DNA of 31,236 nucleotides from Pseudomonadota bacterium. GTDB lineage: Bacteria > Pseudomonadota > Gammaproteobacteria > Steroidobacterales > Steroidobacteraceae. The position numbers and the translations under genes are program-made. Location of the stretch: assembly GCA_023423065.1 (NCBI GenBank), contig JAFAGC010000126.1:1-31236 (forward strand), in the 5' to 3' direction. The notes under the pieces were generated by a model that saw nothing but the letters and a program-made list of their open reading frames with translations, did no database searches and was not told where the DNA came from. Numbering within the stretch: position 1 is the first letter of the stretch; each line of letters starts with the position of its first letter. This document shows positions 1-6,995 of the stretch, in pieces.

Positions 1-41
1 AACCCCCCCCGGGGGCCCCCCCCCCCCCGGGGGGCCCCCCC
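1..41. other. Poly-C/poly-G low-complexity tract at window start
   Basis: After two A bases the sequence is only alternating homopolymer blocks: 8 C, 5 G, 13 C, 6 G, 7 C. It lies just downstream of the stop codon of the first minus-strand gene. Such blocks could fold as a G/C hairpin, but there is no U-tract and nothing else in the window resembles it. The simplest reading is a contig-end or sequencing artefact, not biology. Confidence 0.7.
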
Positions 42-51
42 GCTCCTGCGA

Positions 52-765
52 TCAATGCAGCGTCGGAGTCGACTTCGATTCCGCATCGCTGACCGGGAAC
101 AACGCCTGGTCGAGCGCATGCACGTAGGTCGCGACGTTCACGGTACCCGGGACGAGCACGCGACCACCGAACAACAGGTTCGGCACCGTCCGCACTCCGA
201 AACCACGCAGTCGATCCTCGCTGCCCTCGAGCATCGACTCGCCTTCGCGGGTCTCGCGAAAAGCCCGCAATGTCCGCTCGGATAGACCGGCCTCCTCGCC
301 GATCCCGGCCAGCACCGCGATGTCGCCGATGTCCGCGCCCCGTTCGAAATAGGCGCGGAAGATCGCGGCCGCCACGTTCGCGTGACGACCCTCGTTCATC
401 GCAAGCTGCACGAGCCGGTGCGCCTCCGACGTGCTCGGCAGCGGGCCGAGCTTCTCGAAGTGGAAGTCGATGCCCAGCTCTCGACCGGCTTCGGTCAGGC
501 TCTTTTCGGCGAACGGCACGCTGATGCCTTCGGGCAGACGTTCCGCGAGATAGTCGTGGAACGTGCGCGGGGCCGCGTTCGCCGCGGGCGCCGCCATTCG
601 GAACGGGTGCCAGCGCAGTCGCGTCTCGACGTCTCCCGACAGATTGCCGAGCGCGCGCGTCAACTGCGCCATGCCCAGCCACGACCACGGGCAGGTGAAA
701 TCCGCGACGAGATCTATGTCCAGTGTCCTGCGCACTTCATTCAGCGGTCTGACGATGGTTTTCAT
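52..765 (-). CDS. DsbA-family (FrnE/HCCA isomerase-like) thioredoxin-fold oxidoreductase
   Basis: The product is 237 residues with no signal peptide, so probably cytoplasmic. It begins with a thioredoxin-fold strand and a Cys-Pro-Trp-Ser motif (Cys25 to Ser28), followed by the long helical insertion typical of the FrnE/2-hydroxychromene-2-carboxylate isomerase branch, and ends with a cis-Pro-type loop (VRTVPNLLF, about residues 191-199). Classical FrnE proteins carry CPWC. Here the second cysteine is Ser, so the protein resembles glutathione-dependent isomerases or transferases more than a disulfide oxidase. The substrate cannot be told. The gene follows the Gfo/Idh gene after 30 bases. A -10-like TAGATA lies 6 bases before the ATG and no Shine-Dalgarno is visible, so a leaderless transcript is possible. 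The family call is firm and the reaction is not. Confidence 0.85.
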   Translation of the reverse strand: MKTIVRPLNEVRRTLDIDLVADFTCPWSWLGMAQLTRALGNLSGDVETRLRWHPFRMAAPAANAAPRTFHDYLAERLPEGISVPFAEKSLTEAGRELGIDFHFEKLGPLPSTSEAHRLVQLAMNEGRHANVAAAIFRAYFERGADIGDIAVLAGIGEEAGLSERTLRAFRETREGESMLEGSEDRLRGFGVRTVPNLLFGGRVLVPGTVNVATYVHALDQALFPVSDAESKSTPTLH

Positions 766-795
766 GCGGCATATCTAGAGGCACCGCATGCGCCT

Positions 796-1758
796 TCAAC
801 CGGGGTTTCGCTGAACTCCGAGGTTCGCATGCACCTGCTCGGTGATGCGGATGGCCGTTTCGAGCGCACGCAGCCCATCCTCACCTGACACGATCGGATC
901 TTTATCGTTCCGGATGCAATCGAGGAACGATTCGATCTCGCTTTTCAGGGCATCGCCCTGCGCGAAATTCGCCTCTTCGATGTTGACGGGCAGTTGTCCG
1001 GCCTGCGGAGCCCCTTCCCGCTTGCGAATCAACGTCAGAATCTTCTGCTGCAAGTCGACCGACATGTAGGCGGCTTGTTCGAAGATCCTGAGCTTGCGTT
1101 CCGTCTTGAGACTCACGCGACTCGCCGTCGTATTGGCGACGCAACCGTTGGCGAACCGGATCCGCGCATTGGCGATGTCGATTTCGCCTGAGAAGACCGG
1201 CGTGCCGATGGCATCGATGCTCACGATCTCGCTGCGCACGAGCGACTGGATCAGATCGATGTCGTGGATCATGAGATCGAGCACCACGTTGACATCGGTG
1301 CCGCGCTCCTTGTACGGGGCGAGGCGCACGCATTCCATGAACCGCGGGTCGCGCACGTGCGGATCGGCCGCGAGCACGGCCGCGTTGAAGCGCTCGAGGT
1401 GCCCGACCTGCAGGATCCGGCGCTTCTCTTTCGCGAGCGCGATAAGCGCTCGCGCCTGGTCGGGAGTTTCCGTGATCGGTTTTTCGACGAGAACGTGGGC
1501 TCCCGCCGCGAGAAACGCTTCCGCGATCGCGAAATGAGCGGGCGTCGGGGTCACGACGCTGACTGCATCGACCTTGCCGAGCAGCTCGCGGTAGTCGCCC
1601 ACCGCCGTCGTATTCACCTCGGTGGCTACCTGGCGGCGAACGTCGTCTCGGGCGTCGACCACGGCGACCAGGTCGCAGGTCTCCAACTGGGAGTATTTCT
1701 GGGCATGGAAGCGTCCGAGATATCCAACACCTATGACCGCCGCCCTGATTTTGCCCAT
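796..1758 (-). CDS. Gfo/Idh/MocA-family NAD(P)-dependent dehydrogenase
   Basis: The 320-residue protein has an N-terminal Rossmann fold with a GxGxxG nucleotide loop (Gly10 to Gly15), the family EKP motif (Glu92-Lys93-Pro94) and a C-terminal substrate domain containing MIHDID (His165-Asp166), the usual catalytic region. It should oxidise a sugar or nucleotide-sugar hydroxyl with NAD(P)+. The stretches GHLERFN and VVLDLMIHDID resemble enzymes that oxidise the 3-position of UDP-GlcNAc for lipid A with an amide-linked 3-acyl chain (GnnA type). No aminotransferase (GnnB) or lpx gene is visible here, so that role is a guess. The ATG at 1758 has a -10-like CATAAT ending 5 bases upstream and no Shine-Dalgarno. 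The gene is divergent from the small membrane protein gene at 1819. Confidence 0.88.
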   Translation of the reverse strand: MGKIRAAVIGVGYLGRFHAQKYSQLETCDLVAVVDARDDVRRQVATEVNTTAVGDYRELLGKVDAVSVVTPTPAHFAIAEAFLAAGAHVLVEKPITETPDQARALIALAKEKRRILQVGHLERFNAAVLAADPHVRDPRFMECVRLAPYKERGTDVNVVLDLMIHDIDLIQSLVRSEIVSIDAIGTPVFSGEIDIANARIRFANGCVANTTASRVSLKTERKLRIFEQAAYMSVDLQQKILTLIRKREGAPQAGQLPVNIEEANFAQGDALKSEIESFLDCIRNDKDPIVSGEDGLRALETAIRITEQVHANLGVQRNPG

Positions 1759-1762
1759 GCGC

Positions 1763-1769
1763 TATTATG
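1763..1769. promoter_or_regulatory. Shared symmetric -10 element between divergent genes
   Basis: The heptamer at 1763-1769 reads TATTATG on the plus strand and CATAATA on the minus strand, so it offers a -10 hexamer in both directions (TATTAT plus, CATAAT minus). The minus-strand hexamer ends 5 bases before the ATG of the Gfo/Idh gene, which would make that mRNA leaderless. No good -35 is visible on either side. Prediction from sequence only. Confidence 0.4.
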
Positions 1770-1818
1770 CCCCGCGCTTGCCCCGCAGTCGGCGGGAGAC
1801 TTCAGGAGTCTTGCGGAA

Positions 1819-2115
1819 TTGTTCAACTGGCTGGTGCGCGCACGCGATGGCTACTTCGCGATGCCGCCGCTGAAATTCGAAGCGACGACGTTTGGCCTGG
1901 CCCTGCTCGTGGGCCTGCTCGTCATGCCCGCGATGATATATCTCGTGGGCGCCGCCGTCCTCAAACCCTATGCGAACGGCGGCTTGTTTGCGCTCTACGG
2001 CGATTTCCTGAAGGGACTCGTCGAGCTGCGGCCGAGCTGCTGGATCGTGCTGATCGGTCCATTCGGATTCCTGACCCTGTTCAGGTTCTTCCGCTTCGCA
2101 CTGCGCAAGATATAA
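1819..2115 (+). CDS. Small two-helix membrane protein of unknown function
   Basis: I place the start at TTG 1819 because AGGAGT at 1804-1809 lies 9 bases upstream and no ATG is as well placed; the next in-frame ATG at 1861 would remove the first 14 residues. The 98-residue product begins FNWLVRARDGYF, has a hydrophobic segment at about residues 23-46 and another at about 74-92, and ends in a basic tail (RFFRFALRKI). This suggests a small inner-membrane protein with two helices. I do not recognise a family. It is divergent from the Gfo/Idh gene and shares the symmetric -10 region with it. The frame stays open far upstream, but that part is antisense to the dehydrogenase gene. Confidence 0.65.
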   Translation: MFNWLVRARDGYFAMPPLKFEATTFGLALLVGLLVMPAMIYLVGAAVLKPYANGGLFALYGDFLKGLVELRPSCWIVLIGPFGFLTLFRFFRFALRKI

Positions 2116-2138
2116 GTAAAACGCAGCCGCACGAAACG

Positions 2139-2229
2139 TGAACCCGTTCACGGAATTTCGGCGGCGAAATCGGCCGGAGCCCGATTTTGTGACGCATTTC
2201 GGCGACACTGAAATCCGGACCGATTTCAG
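2139..2229. repeat. Cluster of overlapping inverted repeats
   Basis: Four short dyads lie in 91 bases between two small genes: GTGAAC/GTTCAC (2139-2152, 2-base spacer), ATTTCG/CGAAAT (2155-2170, 4-base spacer), AAATCGG/CCGATTT (2167-2187, followed by a short T run, so possibly a terminator for the upstream gene) and CTGAAATC/GATTTCAG (2208-2229, 6-base spacer). The phrase ATTTCGGCG occurs twice, near 2155 and 2195. The last dyad ends just before the Shine-Dalgarno of the gene at 2247. The function is unknown; operators or a folded leader are both possible. Confidence 0.55.
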
Positions 2230-2246
2230 CGGCAGGATGAAGAAAA

Positions 2247-2468
2247 ATGAGCGAGTACTACCTCGCCGATCAAAAAGCCGAAGAACGTGCGCGCCAGCAG
2301 AATCGCGACCGCAAGGCCGGCGACGGATCGAAACAAGCGCAGGACGTGAAGATCACGCTCCTCGGAGATTTCCTGTTTCCGAGCCACGAGCCGCAGGGGT
2401 TCGACCCCTACAATCACGTGAACGGGAAGTCGTTGCGCGACGCCTGGAAGTACTCCCGGAATCGCTGA
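2247..2468 (+). CDS. Small hydrophilic protein of unknown function
   Basis: The 73-residue product starts at ATG 2247 with AGGA at 2234-2237, a 9-base spacing. The N-terminal third is very charged (DQKAEERARQQNRDRK), followed by a short hydrophobic patch (ITLLGDFLF) and a C-terminal stretch rich in aromatic and polar residues (FDPYNHVNG, then RDAWKYSRNR) that looks like a conserved motif. There is no signal peptide or membrane segment. I do not recognise the family. Reasons to believe it is real are the good ribosome site, codon-like composition, and the absence of a better reading frame. The dyad cluster directly upstream suggests it is regulated. About 150 bases without any visible gene follow it. 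Confidence 0.6.
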   Translation: MSEYYLADQKAEERARQQNRDRKAGDGSKQAQDVKITLLGDFLFPSHEPQGFDPYNHVNGKSLRDAWKYSRNR

Positions 2469-2618
2469 TCGGCACGATCCGGGCAGGTACGTCCGGCCCT
2501 GACGAGGGCGTGGCTCAACGCGCCTCTGGGCGTCCGGAGTAGGTCAGCACCCGGTTCGAAGCCCTGACAGGAACAAAGCCCTCGAACGGCGGCTCGAAAG
2601 CCATCATGCCGCTGCCGC

Positions 2619-2909
2619 TCATTGCTTGGGCCAGTACACCCATAGGACAGTCGCCAGAACCAGCGCCAACGCCACGTGAGCCGCGTACCGCCACGATCGT
2701 GAGCGCAATTCGGCATAGAAGCTCGTCACCGCCAGGGCCGCGAGGAAAACCGCAATCAGACAGGCGGAAAGCACCTGTCCCTTTTCCTCCGCGAGTCGCT
2801 CGCCGTACTCCGGCATCAGCAGGTACACCACCCCGATGAGAAACAGCGTCAACGCGATGGAGACTGTCGAGCCCATCACGATTCCAAGGAGTACGACCAG
2901 TGGGCGCAT
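2619..2909 (-). CDS. Small three-helix membrane protein of unknown function
   Basis: The 96-residue product has three hydrophobic segments: about residues 4-31, 46-65 and 75-93, separated by short charged loops (GERLAEEKGQ and ELRSRSWR). It ends in VYWPKQ. The size and layout suggest a small inner-membrane protein. No family is recognised. The ATG at 2909 has a weak AGG about 7 bases upstream. It is divergent from prc, with 103 bases between the two starts. The frame is open across the whole hydrophobic pattern, which a chance reading frame would not easily give. Confidence 0.7.
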   Translation of the reverse strand: MRPLVVLLGIVMGSTVSIALTLFLIGVVYLLMPEYGERLAEEKGQVLSACLIAVFLAALAVTSFYAELRSRSWRYAAHVALALVLATVLWVYWPKQ

Positions 2910-2976
2910 GTATTTGCCTGTGTTTGGGGAGATTCCACTTGAGCAGGCCGACCGACAGCCTTACCTTTGGTTCGAA

Positions 2977-3005
2977 TTGTACGGACCGTCAACCGTCGAG
3001 ACACT
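2977..3005 (+). promoter_or_regulatory. Candidate sigma70 promoter for prc
   Basis: TTGTAC (2977-2982) is separated by 17 bases from GACACT (3000-3005). The -10 hexamer ends 7 bases before the ATG of prc and no Shine-Dalgarno precedes that ATG, so transcription would start at or next to the start codon. Sequence-only prediction. Confidence 0.45.
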
Positions 3006-3012
3006 CTGACGC

Positions 3013-5145
3013 ATGAACCCTTCATTTGCCTTCTCGTTCCGCTGGCTCGCGCCTTCCGTCCTCGCCGTGTTGCTGTTGCTCACGGGTTCCGCCCAGGCGC
3101 CCGCGAACACGCAGCTGCCAGCCGGTTCGGTGGTCGCAAGCGAACGCCATCGCTCGGTCGCCCGGCGCGTCTGGTCGATGCTCGAAGGCATGCACTACAG
3201 CGGCCAGAAGCTCGACGACCGCATGTCGGCCGTCGTCTATAACCGCTACCTCGAAAGCATCGACAGCCAGCACACGAGCCTGCTCGCCTCCGACATCGCG
3301 GAGTTCGATCAGTACAAGCTGCGCTTCGACGACATGATCCGCAGCGGCGACGTCGATCCCGCCTTCGCGATTTTCGCGCGCTACCAGCAGCGCAATCGCG
3401 ATCGCATCAAGTTCGCACTCGCGCAACTCGAGAAAGAACCCGACTGGAACACCAGCGAAGTGTTCGAATTCGACCGGACGAAAACCCCGTGGGCCGCCAA
3501 CTCCGCGGAGCTCGACGAGTGGTGGCGCAAGCGCGTCAAGAACGACGCGTTGTCGCTGATGCTGACCGGCAAGGACTGGCCCAAGACCGCCGAAGCGCTC
3601 AAGAAGCGCTATGAGACCACGCTCAAGCGCATCGACCAGATCAGCGCGGACGACGTGTTCGAAACGCTGATGAATGCGTATGCGCGCGCGTACGATCCGC
3701 ACTCGAGTTATTTCTCGCCGCGCAGCTCCGAGGAATACCGCATCCAGATGAGTCTCAATTACGACGGCATCGGCGCGTCGCTGCAGCTCATCGACGACTA
3801 CGTGACGATCATGAACGTGATCGAGGGTGGTCCCGCCGCGGTTGCCGGCACCCTCACCGTGAAGGATCGCATCACCGGCGTCGGCCAGGGCAAGGAAGGT
3901 CCGATCACCGACGTGCTCGGCTGGCGCATCGACGACGTGGTGCAACTGATCCGCGGACGCGCGGGCACCACGGTGCGCCTGCAGGTCCTGCCCGCGGGCG
4001 CCGCTCCCGGCACGCCCGAGAAGACACTCGAGTTCACGCGCAACAAGGTGACGCTCGAGGCGCAGGCTGCGCAGAAGGAGTTGCGCACCATCAAGCGCGG
4101 CGACAAGGAGATCCGCGTCGGCGTCATCAACGTGCCGGCCTTCTACCAGGACGTCGAAGCGCAGAACGCGGGCGACAAGGATTTCCGCAGCACCACGCGC
4201 GACGTGCGCCGCCTCATCAACGAGCTCAAGGCCGAGAAGATCGACGGACTCGTGCTCGACCTGCGCGGCAACGGCGGTGGCTATCTACCCGAAGCGACGG
4301 CGCTCACCGGTCTGTTCGTCGACAAGGGCCCCGTGGTGCAGCTCAAGGTCACCAACGGCGACCTCGAAGTGCAGGAAGACCCGGAACCCGGCGTCGCCTA
4401 CTCCGGGCCGCTGGCCGTGCTGGTCGACCGCTTCAGCGCGTCGGCTTCCGAGATTTTCGCGGGCGCGATCCAGGACTACCATCGCGGCGTGGTCCTCGGA
4501 CAACGCACGTTCGGCAAGGGCACCGTGCAGAACCTCGTGCCGCTCGACCGCTGGTCGCCGCGCCCGGTAAACGGCCAGCTCACCGTCACCATCGGCAAGT
4601 TCTATCGAGTGACGGGCGAAAGCACCCAGCATCGCGGCGTCGAGCCGGATGTCGTGCTGCCGTCGCAGATCGACTTGGAAGAATTCGGTGAAAGCGCGCT
4701 CGAAGGCGCGCTGCCCTGGGACCGCATCCCCGGCGTGCCCTTCCGTCTCGAAGGCAAGATGAGTCAGCCCAACATCGAAGCCCTCGCGACCGAGGAGAAA
4801 TCGCGCGCGAGCCGCGACCCTGACTACCGCTGGCTGGTCGCCGACCTCGCGGCCACGGATGCGATACGCAAGCAGAAGACGCTGTCGCTGAATCTCGAGG
4901 AGCGCAAGGCCGAACGCGAACGTCTCGAACGCGATCGTCTCGAGCGCGAGAACGCGCGTCGCGCGGCGCAGAACCTGCCGCCGCTCAAGAGCGCGGAAGA
5001 ACTCGCCGAAGCGAAATTCCCGGACACGGTGCTCGATCAGGCCACGGAGGTCATGACCGACATGGTCACCGGCCTGCGCCCGATCGTCCCGGCGCCTTCG
5101 CGCACGGTGCGCAGCGAAACCAAGCCGCCGAAGAAAGAAGACTGA
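3013..5145 (+). CDS. prc: Tail-specific carboxy-terminal processing protease Prc/Tsp
   Basis: This 710-residue S41-family serine protease acts in the periplasm, degrading or trimming proteins from their C-termini, including envelope enzymes and lipoproteins. A signal peptide covers about residues 1-31 (cleavage near AQA-PA). A helical N-terminal domain is followed by a PDZ domain at about 245-330 and the protease core. The Ser-Lys dyad is visible as SASASEIFAGA with Ser477 and TFGKGTV with Lys502, and Asp488 matches the third conserved residue; the 25-residue Ser-Lys distance equals that of E. coli Prc. The C-terminal region, about 600-710, is charged and helical (runs of RLER), as in full-length Tsp. 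The length is normal for the Tsp group, longer than CtpA types. The stop codon abuts, with no spacing, the stop of the convergent coiled-coil gene. Confidence 0.97.
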   Translation: MNPSFAFSFRWLAPSVLAVLLLLTGSAQAPANTQLPAGSVVASERHRSVARRVWSMLEGMHYSGQKLDDRMSAVVYNRYLESIDSQHTSLLASDIAEFDQYKLRFDDMIRSGDVDPAFAIFARYQQRNRDRIKFALAQLEKEPDWNTSEVFEFDRTKTPWAANSAELDEWWRKRVKNDALSLMLTGKDWPKTAEALKKRYETTLKRIDQISADDVFETLMNAYARAYDPHSSYFSPRSSEEYRIQMSLNYDGIGASLQLIDDYVTIMNVIEGGPAAVAGTLTVKDRITGVGQGKEGPITDVLGWRIDDVVQLIRGRAGTTVRLQVLPAGAAPGTPEKTLEFTRNKVTLEAQAAQKELRTIKRGDKEIRVGVINVPAFYQDVEAQNAGDKDFRSTTRDVRRLINELKAEKIDGLVLDLRGNGGGYLPEATALTGLFVDKGPVVQLKVTNGDLEVQEDPEPGVAYSGPLAVLVDRFSASASEIFAGAIQDYHRGVVLGQRTFGKGTVQNLVPLDRWSPRPVNGQLTVTIGKFYRVTGESTQHRGVEPDVVLPSQIDLEEFGESALEGALPWDRIPGVPFRLEGKMSQPNIEALATEEKSRASRDPDYRWLVADLAATDAIRKQKTLSLNLEERKAERERLERDRLERENARRAAQNLPPLKSAEELAEAKFPDTVLDQATEVMTDMVTGLRPIVPAPSRTVRSETKPPKKED

Positions 5146-6201
5146 TCAGCGCAGCAGGACCTTGAACAGGTCCCAGGTGTTCTCCGCGAGGACGTTGGGA
5201 AGCTTCGCGGCGGTCACGCCCTGCGAGCCGTAGGCGAGCACGTCGCCCTCGGCGACTCCGCACGATTCCGGTATCGGCACCGTCTCGTGATCGGCGAGGT
5301 ACGCGGCGGTGCTGCGCAATCGCTCGCTGCGATGCTGGACTTCCTGGTTCAATCCATTGCGCTGACGGAGCACGGCGCGCGCCTTGGCGATGTCGCTCAT
5401 GATGGAGACGCACGCCGGAATGTCTCCGTAGTGTTCCGTCGCTTCGCGACGCGACATCGCGGTACGCGCCGACGCGACCAGGTTGGTGCGCGAGAGCCGC
5501 AGGCAAAGTACTTCGGCGCAGGCGATCGCGGCAAGATTGATCGCGCGCCGGGATTCGATCGACAAGCCGGGGAAACCTTCCGCGTTGCCTTTTTCGATCT
5601 GCTCGAAACGCCCGCGTGCGTCCAGCAACGCGGATTGCGCGGCCGCGACCTGCGCCTCGAGCGCGGGACGCCGGGCTGCGACCTTGGGCCGCTCCCATCG
5701 GTGCCACCACTTGTCGAGTTTCGCGAGCCGGGAGTCGAATGCCGCGAGTTCCTGCCGGGCGGCCACCATCCGCGACTCCGCCAGGCGCAGTTGCTGCTCG
5801 CTCGCCTGGCGCTGCTGGAACTGGCGGCGATTGCCTTCGAGCGCGAACGACTTGCGCTCCCTCTCCTCCTGCCTCGCGGCGAGCTCGCGTACCAGTTGCT
5901 CGATGATGTCGCGGCCCTCGTTCCACAGGGAACGCAGGTGATAGAAAACCAGGGTAGATAGACCGGTGTCGACGGACTCGAGCCGCTTCTCGAGCGCCTC
6001 GAACATTTCCTGGACGCGGCTGGTGGCCGCTTCCTGCTGCTTGAGCCGGTCGCGCAGCCGCTGCAATTCGGCGCCGAGTTCTTCGTGTTGCTTGCGCAGT
6101 TCCGCGCGGCTGCGAAACAGTTCGACGACGCGTCCGTCTTCTGCCGGTTCCGCCGGGTTGCCAGTGCCGCCGAGCAAGCCTAACGCCTTGAGCGCTTTCA
6201 T
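5146..6201 (-). CDS. Coiled-coil protein of unknown function
   Basis: The product is 351 residues with no signal peptide. After a short hydrophobic start (MKALKALGLLGG) there are long heptad-like stretches at about residues 28-80 and 100-160, a tryptophan-rich break (KWWHRWERP, about 165-173), another coil at about 178-208, and a less charged C-terminal half (about 210-351) that contains a few cysteines and is probably globular. It looks like a cytosolic scaffold or a peripheral membrane protein. I do not recognise a family. It lies 28 bases downstream of the DUF1249 gene on the same strand, and a perfect 7-bp hairpin (6203-6222) almost touches its ATG and buries AGGGG, the only Shine-Dalgarno-like sequence. 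The 3' end directly abuts prc. Confidence 0.75.
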   Translation of the reverse strand: MKALKALGLLGGTGNPAEPAEDGRVVELFRSRAELRKQHEELGAELQRLRDRLKQQEAATSRVQEMFEALEKRLESVDTGLSTLVFYHLRSLWNEGRDIIEQLVRELAARQEERERKSFALEGNRRQFQQRQASEQQLRLAESRMVAARQELAAFDSRLAKLDKWWHRWERPKVAARRPALEAQVAAAQSALLDARGRFEQIEKGNAEGFPGLSIESRRAINLAAIACAEVLCLRLSRTNLVASARTAMSRREATEHYGDIPACVSIMSDIAKARAVLRQRNGLNQEVQHRSERLRSTAAYLADHETVPIPESCGVAEGDVLAYGSQGVTAAKLPNVLAENTWDLFKVLLR

Positions 6202-6202
6202 A

Positions 6203-6222
6203 GACCCCTGCGCGGAGGGGTC
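6203..6222 (-). promoter_or_regulatory. Hairpin sequestering the ribosome site of the coiled-coil gene
   Basis: GACCCCT and AGGGGTC form a perfect 7-bp stem with a 6-base loop (GCGCGG on the plus strand). On the minus-strand transcript the downstream arm contains AGGGG, about 4 bases before the ATG at 6201, so the stem would hide the ribosome-binding site. It starts 7 bases after the DUF1249 stop. No T run follows, so an intrinsic terminator is unlikely. Confidence 0.5.
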
Positions 6223-6229
6223 GAGAGAC

Positions 6230-6694
6230 TTACTCCCTGAACCCGTGGCCGCGGTCGATACAGTACTCCAGCCACTTATTTAGCATCGTATTCCGGGCCC
6301 AACGCTGATCCAGTTCACGCTCCGCCACCCCGCGCAGGCGGCGCAGCGCCTCGTGATCGTGGCGATTCGACGATTCCTGGGCCCATTCCTGGGCCTCCAC
6401 GAGTCTCGCGTCGTGATAGATGCGCACCCGCATGTCGGGATAGGTCTGGACCTCCTCGCCATCCTTGAAGAGATAGGTGAGGTCGGCACTCGTGGTGTAC
6501 GGCGACCGTTCGGTGACGCTGAGACGCAGGTCGCAGTCGTCCGGGACCCGCGACACGTAATCGTCGCGCAGATTCCGCAAGTCGCCGGCGAGCGACGCCA
6601 GCCGCAGGTAGTTGCTCTCGTACAGCGACATGAGCGCGACGAAGCTGCGCGGCCGCGCGCGCCAGGAAACGATGGTTGTCACGTCACTTAACAT
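6230..6694 (-). CDS. DUF1249 (YqiB-like) family protein
   Basis: The protein matches the DUF1249/YqiB pattern: a helical start with SLYESNYLRLASL, a middle strand set with VTERSPYTTSADLTYLF, then PDMRVRIYHDARLVEAQEW, and a C-terminal LNKWLEYCIDRGHG. The family is found in gammaproteobacteria and its molecular role is not established; E. coli yqiB is near cpdA and nudF, but neither is seen here. I chose ATG 6694 (154 residues) because the promoter at 6704-6731 would begin transcription only a few bases upstream of it. ATG 6700 and an upstream ATG at 6727 are alternatives; the latter would lie inside the promoter. No Shine-Dalgarno is seen, so a nearly leaderless mRNA is likely. Confidence 0.85.
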   Translation of the reverse strand: MLSDVTTIVSWRARPRSFVALMSLYESNYLRLASLAGDLRNLRDDYVSRVPDDCDLRLSVTERSPYTTSADLTYLFKDGEEVQTYPDMRVRIYHDARLVEAQEWAQESSNRHDHEALRRLRGVAERELDQRWARNTMLNKWLEYCIDRGHGFRE

Positions 6695-6703
6695 TTGCAT
6701 CCG

Positions 6704-6731
6704 AATATATCGGACCAAGACGATCATTCAA
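6704..6731 (-). promoter_or_regulatory. Candidate sigma70 promoter for the DUF1249 gene
   Basis: On the minus strand TTGAAT (6731-6726) and TATATT (6709-6704) are separated by 16 bases, a good match to the consensus in a GC-rich genome. The -10 sits inside a small dyad (TCCGA-TATAT-TCGGA). Expected transcription start is near 6697, a few bases before ATG 6694. Confidence 0.55.
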
Positions 6732-6776
6732 GACGCAAAACTCGCGCCAATCGGGCGTGATGCGGTTCGCGAGCTA

Positions 6777-6995
6777 CTATTTTTTCTCTTCGCTGAACTG
6801 AAACACTCCTTCGAGGTCGTGACCGAGCGCGCGTGCGATTCGAAACGCGAGTTCGAGTGAAGGAGCATACTTGCCTGCTTCGAGCGCGATGATCGTCTGG
6901 CGCGTGACCTCACACTCCTTCGCGAGCTGCGCCTGAGTCACGCCGCGCGCGAGCCGCAGGTCGCGAATCCGGTTCTGGACGCGACTCACCGTCAC
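6777..6995 (-). CDS. Small XRE-family helix-turn-helix repressor
   Basis: This is a compact, single-domain regulator of 72 residues from the GTG at 6995, or 70 from the GTG at 6989. The HTH_3 fold is clear: NRIRDLRLARGVTQAQLA, then VTRQTIIALEAGKYAPSLELAFRIARAL, ending shortly after. Proteins of this size and pattern usually form a pair with a membrane protein encoded next to them. Here the GTG overlaps the stop of the upstream membrane gene by 4 bases (GTGA), with GGGAG 5 bases before it, so translation is probably coupled. I infer that it binds the two dyads at 7654-7673 and 7689-7708 upstream of the pair and represses its own operon. There is no effector domain. The signal could be sensed by the partner, but that is speculation. 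Confidence 0.88.
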   Translation of the reverse strand: MTVSRVQNRIRDLRLARGVTQAQLAKECEVTRQTIIALEAGKYAPSLELAFRIARALGHDLEGVFQFSEEKK

